Translations under genes and position numbers: made by a program | Shown: piece after piece, positions 34,970 to 35,641 of the stretch | How positions within the stretch are numbered: position 1 is the stretch's first letter | Layout: each line of letters opens with the position of its first letter | Notes under the pieces: generated by a model | The model's input: only the letters and a program-made list of their open reading frames with translations | Database searches by the model: none | What the model was told of the DNA's origin: nothing | Source: an uncultured Bacteroidales bacterium | Lineage (GTDB): Bacteria; Bacteroidota; Bacteroidia; Bacteroidales; UBA932 | DNA length: 35,641 bases | NCBI GenBank assembly: GCA_902491795.1 | Contig: CABUIX010000022.1 | Span: 1 to 35,641 of the forward strand | Reading direction: 5' to 3'

Positions 34970-35641
34970 CTAAAGGGAGCCGAATTCCTCTCCGTTGATG
35001 GTGCAGCCCTCAAGCTCGACATCGCCCACAAGGCCATGCACGTAATTGCCGCCTGTCGACACGCCTTCGAAGTTGCAGTTTTTCAGACAGACGCCGCTGA
35101 TGTTTGTCCTGTCGTCAAGGCCATACAGCCATACGCCGTATTCCGACGAGCTGCAGTGGACATTCTCCAGCAGGACATTCCGCACCTCGGGATAGAAGCC
35201 TCTCCTGGCCTGCTCGTTCGGCTCATAATTCAGGTTGATGCGCAGGACTGCCTCGCGGCACTGTCCAACCTCCACGTTGCGGACATATATGTTCTCAATC
35301 AAGCCTCCGCGGGCGGTTGAAGTCTTGATCCTTATCACGCGGTCGAGATTCGGAGAGCTCATGCGGCAGTTCTCGACGTAAAGGTTGCGGAAGCCGCCGG
35401 AAATCTCGGATCCTATCACCACTCCTCCATGTCCGTCGGCCATGGTGCAGTTGCGGACAATGATGTTTTCGCTGGGCACATTCCACTTGCGCCCATCCTC
35501 GTTGCGCCCGCTCTTTATGGCAATGCAGTCATCTCCGGTATCGAAAACGCAGTCCTCTATCAGGACATTGCGGCAAGACTCGGGATCGCATCCGTCACCG
35601 TTCGGTCCGTCATTGACAATGGTCACGCCCCTGACCGTAAG
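34970..35641 (-). CDS. GH28 polygalacturonase-type glycosidase, 5' part outside the window
   Basis: The C-terminal 223 codons of a right-handed beta-helix glycosidase of family GH28, which hydrolyses galacturonosyl bonds in homogalacturonan or rhamnogalacturonan. All four family motifs are visible in order: PNGDGCDPES (the NxD motif), GDDCIAIKSG with the catalytic DD, GHGGVVIGSE with the conserved His, and RIKT. The coil-repeat pattern (LYVENCRM, IYVRNVEV, VLLENVHC, VCLKNCNF) supports a beta-helix. The frame remains open to the right edge; an apparent GTG at 35626 is internal, so the start and any signal peptide lie outside. Exo- or endo-action, and galacturonan versus rhamnogalacturonan, cannot be decided. 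It converges on the SIMPL gene with a 15-base gap and no visible terminator. Confidence 0.92.
   Translation of the reverse strand, partial: LTVRGVTIVNDGPNGDGCDPESCRNVLIEDCVFDTGDDCIAIKSGRNEDGRKWNVPSENIIVRNCTMADGHGGVVIGSEISGGFRNLYVENCRMSSPNLDRVIRIKTSTARGGLIENIYVRNVEVGQCREAVLRINLNYEPNEQARRGFYPEVRNVLLENVHCSSSEYGVWLYGLDDRTNISGVCLKNCNFEGVSTGGNYVHGLVGDVELEGCTINGEEFGSL

Noticed and set aside
1..35641. tRNA, rRNA, CRISPR, insertion sequences or prophage genes
   Set aside because: No cloverleaf-like segments, spaced direct repeats, transposase motifs or terminal inverted repeats were seen, and intergenic gaps are all short.

Overview
The window is chromosomal DNA of a member of the Bacteroidetes, most likely a gut-type Bacteroidales with moderately high GC. 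The evidence is two SusC/SusD pairs, lipoproteins with short signal peptides, start regions without Shine-Dalgarno sequences, and several promoters of the Bacteroides TTTG/TAnnTTTG type. I cannot name the genus from sequence alone. There are no tRNA or rRNA genes, CRISPR arrays, insertion sequences or integrases, and no gene-free stretch longer than about 215 bases.

Region 1 (1-11555, + strand) is housekeeping. It holds the 3' part of a MATE transporter, then purA with a strong terminator. A long, tightly packed operon follows: ligA, a YihY/BrkB membrane protein, a bifunctional Rel/SpoT enzyme, an Ig-like lipoprotein, a predicted outer-membrane barrel and ispG. The ligA promoter starts inside the T-tract of the purA terminator and predicts an almost leaderless ligA mRNA.

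Region 2 (11571-16391, - strand) is a second operon whose five genes all overlap: a secreted C1-family peptidase, pssA, an unknown lipoprotein, a DEDDy 3'-5' exonuclease and an RlmI-type rRNA methyltransferase. Its leader carries a palindrome followed by eight T residues.

Region 3 (16600-35641) is a polysaccharide utilisation locus that appears directed at pectin, most likely rhamnogalacturonan I. It contains a CE12 rhamnogalacturonan acetylesterase, SusC1/SusD1, L-rhamnose mutarotase, SusC2/SusD2, a DUF6250-like lipoprotein, a GH2 glycosidase, a secreted PL22-type oligogalacturonate lyase and, at the right edge, a GH28 polygalacturonase running out of the window. A SIMPL-domain protein sits among them. 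Esterase, lyase and glycosidases would trim the polymer, the SusCD pairs would import fragments, and the mutarotase would prepare released rhamnose. No PUL regulator, rhamnose isomerase or kinase lies in the window.

The most striking observation is that both SusC genes, and no other gene here, are broken by a single-base frameshift. In SusC1 it lies in a run of seven G inside the signal-peptide codons, which could be a phase-variable on/off switch or a homopolymer sequencing error. A second pattern is that three terminators in the window donate the -33 box of the next gene's promoter, and in at least two cases transcription would start at the ATG.
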